DNA from: Hyphomicrobiales bacterium
Lineage (GTDB): Bacteria > Pseudomonadota > Alphaproteobacteria > Rhizobiales > Rhizobiaceae
Length of the DNA stretch: 64,000 bases
Assembly: GCA_021775415.1 (NCBI GenBank)
Contig: JAJFHV010000008.1
Location: forward strand, 163,719-227,718
Direction of reading: 5' to 3'
The position numbers were made by a program, and so were the translations under genes. Shown piece after piece: positions 45,345 through 53,824 of the stretch. Under the pieces are notes generated by a model. The model had not been told where the DNA came from. It saw only the letters and a program-made list of their open reading frames with translations, and ran no database searches. Within the stretch, counting starts at the first letter, position 1, and every line of letters starts with the position of its first letter.

Positions 45345-46301
45345 TCATTCCAGATGAACAATAACATCCAGAAATTCGCCGTCGCGAAGTATTTTCACGT
45401 ACAGCGAATCCCCCTCTTTCAAAAGTGCCAAGGCAGCTTCATAGGCTCCTGCCCGTTTGATACGCCGATTGTTGGCAAACACGATGATATCGTTGACCTT
45501 TAGGCCGGCTGCCTCTTCCGCACTATCTTTGATTACACGGGCTATTTTGGCGCCGCTGATGCCAGCTTCTGCGGCGTTAAGTGCAGATTTTACCAAGATA
45601 CCGGACGAGGGATATCCGACCTGCCCGTCATCCAGGAAATCTTCAACAACCCTGCGTAGAAGATTTCCTGAAACAGCAAAATTAACGCCGATGTTGGAGT
45701 CAGAGCCCTTGGTGAAAATCGCCGAAAGCAATCCTATCAGTTCACCCGCTTCATTGACCAACGCTCCTCCAGACATCCCGGGATTAACAGCGGCATCAGT
45801 TTGGATAAAATCTTCTATTTGATTGAATCCCGCACCAGATACCTCAACGGCGGATATCACCCCACAGGTAATCGAGACATCCAGACCAAAGCTGTTGCCA
45901 ATCGCACAGGCCTTCTCCGCAACACGTATTGATCTGGCGAGAGAATGTGGGACCATGGCGTCTTCTATTCTAAGTAGAGCGACATCAGTTCGGGGATCTC
46001 TCAGGACGATCTGCGCGGCACGAATTTTCCCGGATGAAGTTCGTATGAAGATCTTTTTTGCGGGGCCTATGACATGGTCGGCTGTTGCGATTAAAGTTCC
46101 ATCATCAATCACGATCCCGGAGCCTTCAGGTTCTTCGCTGCGCTGAACATTTGCAGGCCATACCGGCAATACACTGACCACTGATCGGCTAGCGCACTCA
46201 AGTGCCCCTTGGCATTGTCGTAGTTCGGGTAATTGTTGGTCCTTGGCCCAGGCAACTGAACCAACAATCATCAAAGCAGCAATGCACATCAGAATTCGCA
46301 A
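45345..46301 (-). CDS. S1C (HtrA/DegP-type) serine protease with PDZ domain
   Basis: A 318-residue exported protease with signal peptide MRILMCIAALMIVGSVAWA. The catalytic triad is visible: His76 (ATADHVIG), Asp106 (DPRTDVALL) and Ser177 (NPGMSGGAL). A C-terminal PDZ domain (VIKDSAEEAAGLKVNDIIVF) binds exposed C-termini. An unusual Cys pair lies near the N-terminus (CQGALEC). Within the formate dehydrogenase operon it may provide periplasmic quality control of the exported enzyme; this is inference. Confidence 0.88.
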   Translation of the reverse strand: MRILMCIAALMIVGSVAWAKDQQLPELRQCQGALECASRSVVSVLPVWPANVQRSEEPEGSGIVIDDGTLIATADHVIGPAKKIFIRTSSGKIRAAQIVLRDPRTDVALLRIEDAMVPHSLARSIRVAEKACAIGNSFGLDVSITCGVISAVEVSGAGFNQIEDFIQTDAAVNPGMSGGALVNEAGELIGLLSAIFTKGSDSNIGVNFAVSGNLLRRVVEDFLDDGQVGYPSSGILVKSALNAAEAGISGAKIARVIKDSAEEAAGLKVNDIIVFANNRRIKRAGAYEAALALLKEGDSLYVKILRDGEFLDVIVHLE

Positions 46302-46304
46302 GGA

Positions 46305-46439
46305 CTAATTGTCCAGCCGAATGGTGCCGTTCTTGGATGCGAGCATTTCGCCTGTTGTTTCTATCTGTGTATCCGTGATCAGCCAGGCGCAGACGGCAAC
46401 CACGATCATCAAGCCAATACCCATATATACAGAATTCAT
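46305..46439 (-). CDS. Very small membrane protein
   Basis: A 44-residue protein, MNSVYMGIGLMIVVAVCAWL, with a single membrane helix and a short polar tail (DTQIETTGEMLASKNGTIRL). The ATG at 46439 has GGAAATTCG upstream. It lies between the WD40-cytochrome and the protease genes, spaced as an operon gene. No family recognised; it may be a small subunit or stabiliser. Confidence 0.5.
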   Translation of the reverse strand: MNSVYMGIGLMIVVAVCAWLITDTQIETTGEMLASKNGTIRLDN

Positions 46440-46483
46440 CGAATTTCCTTTCGTGCCGTGTTCCGTCAATCGACGAACCGGCA

Positions 46484-47830
46484 TCATTCTAGAGGTAGGG
46501 TCGCGTATTTCAAGAATCGAATGAGATCGTCACGTCGCGTCACGCTCTTCAATCTTTGGATTGGCATTTTCGTTCCGGGCAACATCACGTCCGGGCCATC
46601 ATCAAACAGGCTTGCAATCGTCTCCTCGTTCCAAACGACATCTGTTTCCATCAAGGCCTTCGAATATTTGTATCCTGGTAGTGTTCCGGCCTTTCGGCCA
46701 AACACACCGAACAACGTCGGACCAGCGCGGTTTTCACCATCCGGTGTTAATGTGTGGCAAATGCTGCATTTGCGCTTAAATTCAAGTTCACCTGGATCAC
46801 CAGTACTGCTCACTTGAAAACGACGCGGAAGCTCACTTTTTATCTCCGAGCGGGTGCGGGGTGATATCTGCCAGCGTACGGCAAAGTCATCCAGTCCCAC
46901 ATGGTAAATCTGGGAAGCTCCCGGTACGAAATCAAAATCCCACACCGGCCCGAATGTCACATCACCGCTTTCCAGCTTTGCGCCGGTTGCCGCCTCGAAC
47001 ACCTCAATTCTGCCAGAACCATCACCGAACCCTATCAGGGAGGCATCCGAAGAGATCTTCACGCTTTGAACCGGGCGGTCCCGCTTTGCCAAATCAACAA
47101 GTTTTTCCTGGCTGGAAATACTTACAATTCCAACCGCGCCATCGATCGCACCAAATACCAGTCTGTCATCATCAATTCTGGAAATTGAGTTTATTCCCCA
47201 GCCGTGCCGATAAACCGGGCGCAAAAATTGGGCGCGTTCGACATCCCATTCAAAAATGGCACCATCATATGCAGCCGTGTAGAGGCGACTCCCATCTTCA
47301 GAAAACACAACTGAATTTACATTGCCACGGTGACCTTTGAGGATAGCCTGCTCTTCCAGGGTCACGAGATTAAATATCCTGATGGTCTCATCCCATCGGG
47401 CGGTAGCGGCTCGCTTGCCGTTGGACGATACCGCAACATCAAGCACCTTGTGCTGACCACCTTTGATACGTTTTATCAATTCACCGGATTTAAGGCTCCA
47501 GACAGCAAACGAACCATCATCACTAACGGATACAGCGCGATCTGTTCCCGGCACAAATTCCACATCATTGACCGCACTGTCGTGACCAATCATGCGGTGG
47601 ATAATCCGTGCCTCTGGCGCAGATAAATCCCAATAGATGATTGCATAGTCAAAAGAGGCCGTAAGGGCGTGTTTGCCGTCGGCCGAAATCGATATGGCCT
47701 TAATAGGGCCACCATGTCCGTTGAGCTGTTCAGGAAGTTCACCTGCCATTGCTGACATGCGTGCAAGCAAAATCATTGCGATCACCAGACCAGCAATCCC
47801 GCCTCCCCAGAAGGTATCTATTCGAGACAT
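46484..47830 (-). CDS. WD40 repeat protein fused to cytochrome c
   Basis: A 448-residue exported protein with N-terminal hydrophobic signal segment, then six to seven WD40-type repeats (recurring AISADGKHALTASFDY, VFSEDGSRLYTAAYD and similar), and a C-terminal class I cytochrome c domain with one heme motif CSICH and a possible axial methionine in MLPGTKMPIQ. The propeller probably binds the partner enzyme while the heme passes electrons. It sits between the gamma subunit and small membrane protein genes in the formate dehydrogenase operon. Confidence 0.88.
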   Translation of the reverse strand: MSRIDTFWGGGIAGLVIAMILLARMSAMAGELPEQLNGHGGPIKAISISADGKHALTASFDYAIIYWDLSAPEARIIHRMIGHDSAVNDVEFVPGTDRAVSVSDDGSFAVWSLKSGELIKRIKGGQHKVLDVAVSSNGKRAATARWDETIRIFNLVTLEEQAILKGHRGNVNSVVFSEDGSRLYTAAYDGAIFEWDVERAQFLRPVYRHGWGINSISRIDDDRLVFGAIDGAVGIVSISSQEKLVDLAKRDRPVQSVKISSDASLIGFGDGSGRIEVFEAATGAKLESGDVTFGPVWDFDFVPGASQIYHVGLDDFAVRWQISPRTRSEIKSELPRRFQVSSTGDPGELEFKRKCSICHTLTPDGENRAGPTLFGVFGRKAGTLPGYKYSKALMETDVVWNEETIASLFDDGPDVMLPGTKMPIQRLKSVTRRDDLIRFLKYATLPLE

Positions 47831-47851
47831 GGGTCTGTCATTCGGCTGGGT

Positions 47852-49021
47852 TCACTCCGCTGGCTGCAAACCTTTTCGACCACCGCTCTTTGGCTTTGAT
47901 GGATTTGCTTCAGCCTTCATTTCATCAACCCAAAGCGAATGGTGTTCACTGGCCCAGTTCTTGTCCACCTCGCCGGAGGTCATGGCATCAAGAGCCCCCT
48001 CCATGCCAATAGAGCCGATATAGATATGAGCAAAGATAACCACGATCATGAACACCGCCATGATTGTATGCCAAAGCGATTGATACTGCTGCTCCTGAAC
48101 TGGTGCCAAATCTGTTGCATAGCTGGTACCGAACATTCCATTCAGCATAGCAAAGGTGTCACTGAACATTGTTGTGGTAAATGGATTCATCAAGGCCCAT
48201 CCGGACAGCGAGATTGAAATTCCACAAATGACAACAATCCAGAATATAATCTTTTGGCCGGCGTTGAATTTCCTCGCGGGCGGGTGAGCTCCACCAAAGA
48301 TACCACCGCCGCGCAGCAACCAGCCAATATCGTGCCGGTTTGGAATATTGTGAACAATCCACATAACCGTCACCATCAACAATCCCAGCATGAATGCAAA
48401 AGCCACATAATTATGGATAAACTTGCCAAAGATTGTGATTGTCGAAAATGCATCATGCCCGATAACAGGGATAAGCAGTTTTCTCCCGAACAGAAGATTT
48501 AGTCCGGTTAATGCGAGCAAGATAAAGCTGGAGGCAAGTAACCAGTGACCGGCACGTTCAACTGCAGAGAACCGCTTGATCGTCTTTCCGGACAAACCTT
48601 TGGATACTTTTATTCGTCCGCGAACTCCAAAAAAGACAGCAAGCACCAGCAACATGCCCAAAATCGACCATGCAGAGTATTTTGCGAGCGGGCCATTGCG
48701 CGTAAGGCGCCAATTCTGCCCGTCAGACTGGACGAGCATCCCACTTGATTTGTCCTGTCCAACCACAGTTCCCGATATGCCCTGGCGAATTTGGCGCCAA
48801 ATTTCAGCCTGCGCTGCGGAACTGGCATTTGTTCCCCCCGGCGTTGCTCCAGCAACTGGCTTGTCAGGACCTGACGTCTGCGCATATGCCGGTGATGTTT
48901 GAAGTGAAAGCGCGCCGGTTATCAGAATTGATACCGCGACGAACAGACCAAGCACCAATTGGGCAAAGCTTCTTGTTTGAAATTTGTATCCGACGCTATT
49001 TCTTGAATGCATCGCTTTCAT
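47852..49021 (-). CDS. Formate dehydrogenase gamma subunit (cytochrome b556)
   Basis: A 389-residue membrane subunit that anchors the dehydrogenase and passes electrons to quinone. After a signal-like N-terminus and a polar extension come four to five membrane helices with heme-ligand histidines (AVERAGHWLLASSFI, KFIHNYVAFAFM, LWHTIMAVFMIVVIFAHIYIG). The Ala/Lys-rich C-terminus is cytoplasmic. GGAGAAGTCTG precedes the ATG. It is separated from the beta gene by 139 bases holding two hairpins. Confidence 0.92.
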   Translation of the reverse strand: MKAMHSRNSVGYKFQTRSFAQLVLGLFVAVSILITGALSLQTSPAYAQTSGPDKPVAGATPGGTNASSAAQAEIWRQIRQGISGTVVGQDKSSGMLVQSDGQNWRLTRNGPLAKYSAWSILGMLLVLAVFFGVRGRIKVSKGLSGKTIKRFSAVERAGHWLLASSFILLALTGLNLLFGRKLLIPVIGHDAFSTITIFGKFIHNYVAFAFMLGLLMVTVMWIVHNIPNRHDIGWLLRGGGIFGGAHPPARKFNAGQKIIFWIVVICGISISLSGWALMNPFTTTMFSDTFAMLNGMFGTSYATDLAPVQEQQYQSLWHTIMAVFMIVVIFAHIYIGSIGMEGALDAMTSGEVDKNWASEHHSLWVDEMKAEANPSKPKSGGRKGLQPAE

Positions 49022-49111
49022 CAGACTTCTCCAATTTCAAATGGCGCGAGATATCCGATCGCTGCCATACCAGACAGAAAAGGCGACCCCCTACCGCGAC
49101 CGCCTCATCCA

Positions 49112-49154
49112 GTAATCATTTGATTACAGTGCCGTTCCTGAGGGGACGGCACTG
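49112..49154 (-). other. Paired hairpins between formate dehydrogenase beta and gamma genes
   Basis: GTAATCA-TT-TGATTAC (49112-49127) is a perfect palindrome with a 2-base spacer. Directly next to it, CAGTGCCGT (49127-49135) and ACGGCACTG (49146-49154) form a 9-bp stem. No T run follows, so mRNA processing or partial termination that sets different subunit levels is more likely than full termination. Confidence 0.6.
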
Positions 49155-49160
49155 CAAAGC

Positions 49161-49757
49161 CTAACCGTCGACTTTAGAGCCGTAAGCAGTTCCCCAGCCC
49201 CATGCACCAGATCCAAAGCCACGCGACACGACCCGTTCGCGATAGAGCGATGAAACGACGTCTCCGTCACCAGCCAACAAGGCTTTGGTGGAACACATCT
49301 CTGCGCAAAGCGGAAGTTTGCCCTCTGCCAGGCGGTTGCGACCGTATTTTTGCAGTTCAGCAGAAGAGTGATCTTCTTCCGGACCACCCGCACAGAATGT
49401 GCATTTATCCATCTTTCCGCGAGACCCGAAATTGCTGGCTTGCGGAAACTGCGGCGCACCGAAGGGGCATGCATAGAAACAGTAACCACAACCAATGCAC
49501 AAATCCTTGGAGTGGAGAACCACTCCTTCTTCTGTGTCATAGAAGCAATCAACCGGGCAAACCGCACGGCAGGGCGCATCAGAACAATGCATACAGGCAA
49601 CCGAGATAGAGCGCTCGCCCGGCTTGCCATCATTGATGGTTACCACCCGGCGGCGATTAACACCCCATGGCACTTCATGCTCATTTTTACACGCCGTGAC
49701 GCAGGCATTACATTCGATGCAGCGTTCAGCATCACAAAGGAATTTCATCCTAGCCAT
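49161..49757 (-). CDS. Formate dehydrogenase beta subunit (four 4Fe-4S clusters)
   Basis: A 198-residue iron-sulfur protein with four cysteine groups: CIECNACVTACKNEHEVPW, CMHCSDAPCRAVCPVDCF, CIGCGYCFYACPFGAPQFP and CTFC with a late CAEMC. This is the FDH3B/HybA-type relay between the alpha subunit and cytochrome b. No transmembrane tail is present, unlike E. coli FdnH. GGAGGAGATTTGCA precedes the ATG, 14 bases after the alpha stop. Confidence 0.94.
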   Translation of the reverse strand: MARMKFLCDAERCIECNACVTACKNEHEVPWGVNRRRVVTINDGKPGERSISVACMHCSDAPCRAVCPVDCFYDTEEGVVLHSKDLCIGCGYCFYACPFGAPQFPQASNFGSRGKMDKCTFCAGGPEEDHSSAELQKYGRNRLAEGKLPLCAEMCSTKALLAGDGDVVSSLYRERVVSRGFGSGAWGWGTAYGSKVDG

Positions 49758-49771
49758 TGCAAATCTCCTCC

Positions 49772-52666
49772 CTATGCCTGTTCAATTCGACACAAGGTCA
49801 CTTTGGACTCTTGCATCTGGGTTACTGAGTCATATCCATAAGTCATGGAGGTGTTGGCAGATTCACCCAATACATATGGATCAGCGCCATCCGGATATTT
49901 GTCTCGAAGGTCTTTACCCTCAAAATGCCCGCCGAAGTGGAATGGCATAAAGGCAACGCCCTTTCCAACCCGCTCGGTAAGCATTGCCATGACTTTCACC
50001 TTGGAGCCTTCAGGACTGTGTATCCAAACCTGTTCGCCGTCACGAATACCAATATCATTGGCATCCGCAGTATTGATTTCGACAAACATGTCTTGCTGAA
50101 GCTCGGCCAACCATGGGTTTGACCGGGTTTCATCACCACCCCCCTCATACTCGACCAACCGGCCAGAGGTAAGGATCATCGGGAAGTCCTTCGAGAAATC
50201 GTTCTTCTGGATGGACGCATAGGCCGTTGGAAGACGATAGAACTTCTTGTCTTCGTAGGTAGCGTATTTGTCGAGAAGATCGCGCCGCGGTGTATAGAGC
50301 GGCTCTCGATGGAGCGGTACCGGATCCGGGAACGTCCAGACAACTGCACGTGCCTTGGCATTTCCGAATGGTGCGCAACCATGTTTGATCGCTACCCTTT
50401 GGATGCCACCTGAAAGGTCGGTTTTCCAGTTGGTTTTTTCTCCGGCAACCTTGTCGATTGAGGCTTTTTCTTCGGCGGTTAAATCCCCATCCCAACCAAG
50501 GGTTGTCAGCATGGCCATTGTGAACTCCGGATAACCGTCTTCGATTTCCGAATCCACAGACCATGAACCTTCCGCGAGCAGGTTGTCGCCATCACGCTCC
50601 ACGCCAAACCTGGCGCGGAATGTCAGGCCACCTTCTGCCACCGATTTGGATGGGTCATACAGGATTGGTGTTCCTGGATGCTTCATCTCCGGTGTACCCC
50701 AGCTTGGCCACGGCAGACCGTAATACTCGCCATCAACCGGACCACCAATAGCCTGCAACGACGTTTTGTCGAAGGTGTGCTGGTTCGCCATGTGGGCGCG
50801 TAGCCGTTCGGGTGATTGCCCGGTGTAACCAATCGTCCACATACCCCTGTTGAATTCACGGGTAATGTCTTCAATTAATGGTTCGTCGTTCTCAACCTTG
50901 ATATTTTTGAACAACTCATCCGCAAAGCCCAACTTGTTGGCGAGCTTATACATGATGGTCTGGTCAGGCAGTGATTCAAACAGCGGATCAACAATGGTTT
51001 CACGCCACTGAAGTGACCGGTTTGATGCAGTCACTGAACCGTAGGTTTCAAACTGAGTACAGGCTGGCAATAGATACACACCATCCTTGCGATCAGAAAG
51101 AACCGCGGAAACGGTCGGATATGGATCAATCACGACCATAAGGTCGAGCATTTCCATGGCCGTTTTCATTTCCTTCATACGGGTCTGTGAGTTTGGTGCA
51201 TGCCCCCAGAAAACCATGCCACGAACCTTGTTCGGGTTGTCCATGTTTGCCGGGTCTTCCAGTACGCCATCAATCCAGCGCGACACCGGAATACCGGTGA
51301 CGTTCATCAGATTTTTGTCAGTACCGTCAGCAGCTTTTACTATGGCAAAACGGCCTTTGAGATAATCGACATCGGTTTCCCAAACCCGGGCCCAGTGTGC
51401 CCAAGAGCCTGCCTTAAGGCCGTAATAGCCGGGTAGTGTATGTGAAAGCACACCGAAATCAGTGGCGCCCTGCACATTATCGTGGCCACGGAAGATGTTC
51501 GTTCCGCCACCAGCTTTACCCATATTACCAAGTGCCAGCTGTAATATGCAGTAGGCTCGGGTGTTGTTGTTGCCATTGGTGTGCTGGGTACCGCCCATAC
51601 ACCAGACCACCGTACCGGGCCGGTTCTGTGCCAGTCGGCGAGCAACGCGTTTCAGTTGTGAACCCGGAACACCGGCTACATGCTCAACTTCTTCCGGTGT
51701 CCATTTTGCAACTTCAGCCTTGATCTGGTCCATGCCCCAAACACGTTGACGAATAAACTCTTTGTCTTCCCATCCGTTTTCGAAGATGTGCCACAAAATA
51801 CCCCAAACCAGGGCCACGTCGGTGCCTGGCCGGAAACGTACATATTCGTCTGCATGCGCAGCGGTACGGGTAAAGCGGGGATCACAAACGATCAGAGGAG
51901 CGTTGTTCTGCTCTTTTGCCTTCAAGATGTGAAGTAGCGAAACCGGATGCGCTTCGGCAGGGTTACTGCCGATCAGGAAGATCGCTTTGGAATTGTGAAT
52001 GTCATTATAGGAGTTTGTCATCGCTCCATAGCCCCAGGTGTTTGCAACACCAGCAACCGTGGTCGAGTGACAAATCCGGGCCTGGTGATCCACATTGTTT
52101 GTGCCCCAATAGGCAGCAAACTTGCGGAACAGATAGGCCTGCTCATTGTTGTGTTTGGCGGAGCCAAGCCAGTAAACTGAATCAGGTCCGGACTCTTCCC
52201 TGATTTTCAGCATGGTATCGCCGATTTCATTAACAGCGTCATCCCATGAAAGACGGGTCCATTTTCCGTCCACAAGTTTCATTGGGTATTTCAGTCGACG
52301 TTCGCCATGGGCGTGTTCGCGCACGGACGCGCCTTTGGCACAATGGGCACCAAGATTAAAAGGAGAATCGAAAGCCGGTTCTTGGCCAATCCACACTCCA
52401 TCAACGACTTCCGCCAGCACCGTACACCCGACCGAACAGTGGGTGCAGACCGACTTTACAACCGTTACGTCACCGCCGACTTCACCGGCAGCCCGTGCCT
52501 TTGTTGCCGTGCCAGTAGTAAGCGCACCGGCTGCTGCCAATCCACCGACTGTAAGGCCGGAACGTTTTAGGAAATCACGTCTGTTGACCGTTGCGTCTGA
52601 TATCGTCGCGAGGGTTGATGACAGACGGGGGCCTCTCGCAACCCCACCTACCTTCTTCCTGAGCAT
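49772..52666 (-). CDS. Formate dehydrogenase alpha subunit (Mo/W-bis-MGD), Tat-exported
   Basis: A 964-residue molybdopterin oxidoreductase that oxidises formate to CO2. A Tat signal (NRRDFLKRSGLTVGG, residues 28-42) sends it to the periplasm. The [4Fe-4S] ligands are Cys74, Cys77, Cys81 and Cys109, and the catalytic position is Cys199-His200 (ARICHSTTVAG), so it is a cysteine enzyme, not a selenocysteine one. The C-terminal Molydop_binding domain is complete. GGGAGAAGTCAA precedes the ATG. Whether Mo or W is used cannot be read from the sequence. Confidence 0.95.
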   Translation of the reverse strand: MLRKKVGGVARGPRLSSTLATISDATVNRRDFLKRSGLTVGGLAAAGALTTGTATKARAAGEVGGDVTVVKSVCTHCSVGCTVLAEVVDGVWIGQEPAFDSPFNLGAHCAKGASVREHAHGERRLKYPMKLVDGKWTRLSWDDAVNEIGDTMLKIREESGPDSVYWLGSAKHNNEQAYLFRKFAAYWGTNNVDHQARICHSTTVAGVANTWGYGAMTNSYNDIHNSKAIFLIGSNPAEAHPVSLLHILKAKEQNNAPLIVCDPRFTRTAAHADEYVRFRPGTDVALVWGILWHIFENGWEDKEFIRQRVWGMDQIKAEVAKWTPEEVEHVAGVPGSQLKRVARRLAQNRPGTVVWCMGGTQHTNGNNNTRAYCILQLALGNMGKAGGGTNIFRGHDNVQGATDFGVLSHTLPGYYGLKAGSWAHWARVWETDVDYLKGRFAIVKAADGTDKNLMNVTGIPVSRWIDGVLEDPANMDNPNKVRGMVFWGHAPNSQTRMKEMKTAMEMLDLMVVIDPYPTVSAVLSDRKDGVYLLPACTQFETYGSVTASNRSLQWRETIVDPLFESLPDQTIMYKLANKLGFADELFKNIKVENDEPLIEDITREFNRGMWTIGYTGQSPERLRAHMANQHTFDKTSLQAIGGPVDGEYYGLPWPSWGTPEMKHPGTPILYDPSKSVAEGGLTFRARFGVERDGDNLLAEGSWSVDSEIEDGYPEFTMAMLTTLGWDGDLTAEEKASIDKVAGEKTNWKTDLSGGIQRVAIKHGCAPFGNAKARAVVWTFPDPVPLHREPLYTPRRDLLDKYATYEDKKFYRLPTAYASIQKNDFSKDFPMILTSGRLVEYEGGGDETRSNPWLAELQQDMFVEINTADANDIGIRDGEQVWIHSPEGSKVKVMAMLTERVGKGVAFMPFHFGGHFEGKDLRDKYPDGADPYVLGESANTSMTYGYDSVTQMQESKVTLCRIEQA

Positions 52667-52788
52667 TTGACTTCTCCCAATTTACGCCTGTGACTACCAC
52701 CAGCGCTGTTTTGTGTTGTCATTCGCCAACCCTAAACAAAAAGCGAATGTGCGAGCCGCCTGCAAACCCTGCCGGCGACTTAACTCAC

Positions 52789-52986
52789 CTAAAATCTTGT
52801 CAGTTCGTAATATTTCTTCACGTGGCTGGTTTCCTGATAGCCACTGCTTTTTACTTCATCCGCAACTTCTGCATTTGCAGTTCTGCCAGCCGCAAGGGTC
52901 GCTCCACCCAGTACGGTGCCCAAACTTGCAAGCTTCAGAAAATCACGCCGCCCTTCGACGGGTTTCTTTTCAATTTTCTTGCCCAT
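52789..52986 (-). CDS. Formate dehydrogenase region Tat-leader small protein
   Basis: A 65-residue protein with a Tat motif (GRRDFLKLASLGTVLGGATLA) and a short mature part ending KYYELTRF. It matches the small Tat-target family encoded beside formate dehydrogenases. The start is the ATG at 52986, since the upstream ATG (52998) is part of the GGAGG ribosome-binding site. Function unknown; it may accompany the alpha subunit across the membrane. Confidence 0.82.
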   Translation of the reverse strand: MGKKIEKKPVEGRRDFLKLASLGTVLGGATLAAGRTANAEVADEVKSSGYQETSHVKKYYELTRF

Positions 52987-53074
52987 ACGTTCCTCCATTT
53001 CATCTTCATTGTTCAGGTCAGCGTATTTCTGACCAAATGCGGTACAACTGTCCGCTTACACATAAAACGAAGCC

Positions 53075-53677
53075 CTACTCCATCGAGAAGGCATCGGTTT
53101 CAATTTCTACAAAAAGTCGTCCAATCGTTCCGATCGGTTGATATAATTTGCTTAGTTCAGCAGCTTCCAGATCTTTAAAGAAGTGAGCTGCCCACGGTTC
53201 GATATGGGTAGTAAAAAACTCGCGCTGCATCACTATTGGCGCTGGATTTCCATAGCGCCCGGTAATCAAGCCAGACATCATTTCCATCAACGAACCGATG
53301 TGATCCTCGGGTTCGTTCACTGAATTGTTACGACCGATTCCGAGTTGACGCATCGAATTACGCAGCTTTGCCAGCGGTTTTTCGTTCAAAAATCCGGTGA
53401 GGTAGTACGACCCATAGGGTAAAAGCTCTCCACGCCCCGTGCCAATAAACAGACCATCGTACTCGATTTGGACGGTTTCAACGTCATTCGAACCCGCCAA
53501 TTTGGCAAGCCGGTCGAACGCCTTGCCCATATCGGTCTCATCACCTGACAAGCCTTGTAATGTTTGAAGAATTTCGGGGTTTGGAGACTCAAAGAGAAGG
53601 CGCCCAAGCAACCCATAAAGGTCTGCTCTCATCTGGTCCTCGGCACTGATTTCATACGCAGGAATAGTGTTCTGCAA
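53075..53677 (-). CDS. TorD/DmsD-family chaperone
   Basis: A 200-residue, all-helical protein with the TorD pattern: RADLYGLLGRLLFESPN near the N-terminus, then EYDGLFIGTGRGELLPYGSYYLTG, and EPEDHIGSLMEMMSGLI. These chaperones bind Tat signals of molybdoenzymes and hold them until the cofactor is in place. It heads the formate dehydrogenase operon. The start is a TTG at 53677 behind GGAGGG; an upstream ATG is in another frame. Confidence 0.88.
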   Translation of the reverse strand: MQNTIPAYEISAEDQMRADLYGLLGRLLFESPNPEILQTLQGLSGDETDMGKAFDRLAKLAGSNDVETVQIEYDGLFIGTGRGELLPYGSYYLTGFLNEKPLAKLRNSMRQLGIGRNNSVNEPEDHIGSLMEMMSGLITGRYGNPAPIVMQREFFTTHIEPWAAHFFKDLEAAELSKLYQPIGTIGRLFVEIETDAFSME

Positions 53678-53770
53678 AACAGGCGACCCTCCTCATAATA
53701 AAAATAGATAACAAATTTGGAGGAGTGGCAAGTCTACTAAGGGCTAAGATGCCCACCAAACATATCGCTT

Positions 53771-53785
53771 ATACAGAAACTGTAT
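53771..53785. promoter_or_regulatory. Palindromic candidate operator of the formate dehydrogenase operon
   Basis: ATACAG-AAA-CTGTAT is a perfect 6-bp inverted repeat with a 3-base spacer, about 94 bases upstream of the TorD start codon and between that gene and the end of the multicopper oxidase gene. No cognate regulator is encoded nearby. Confidence 0.45.
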
Positions 53786-53824
53786 GCCGCTGAAGAACCA
53801 ACTGTTGGGTACCGAATGCAGCCA

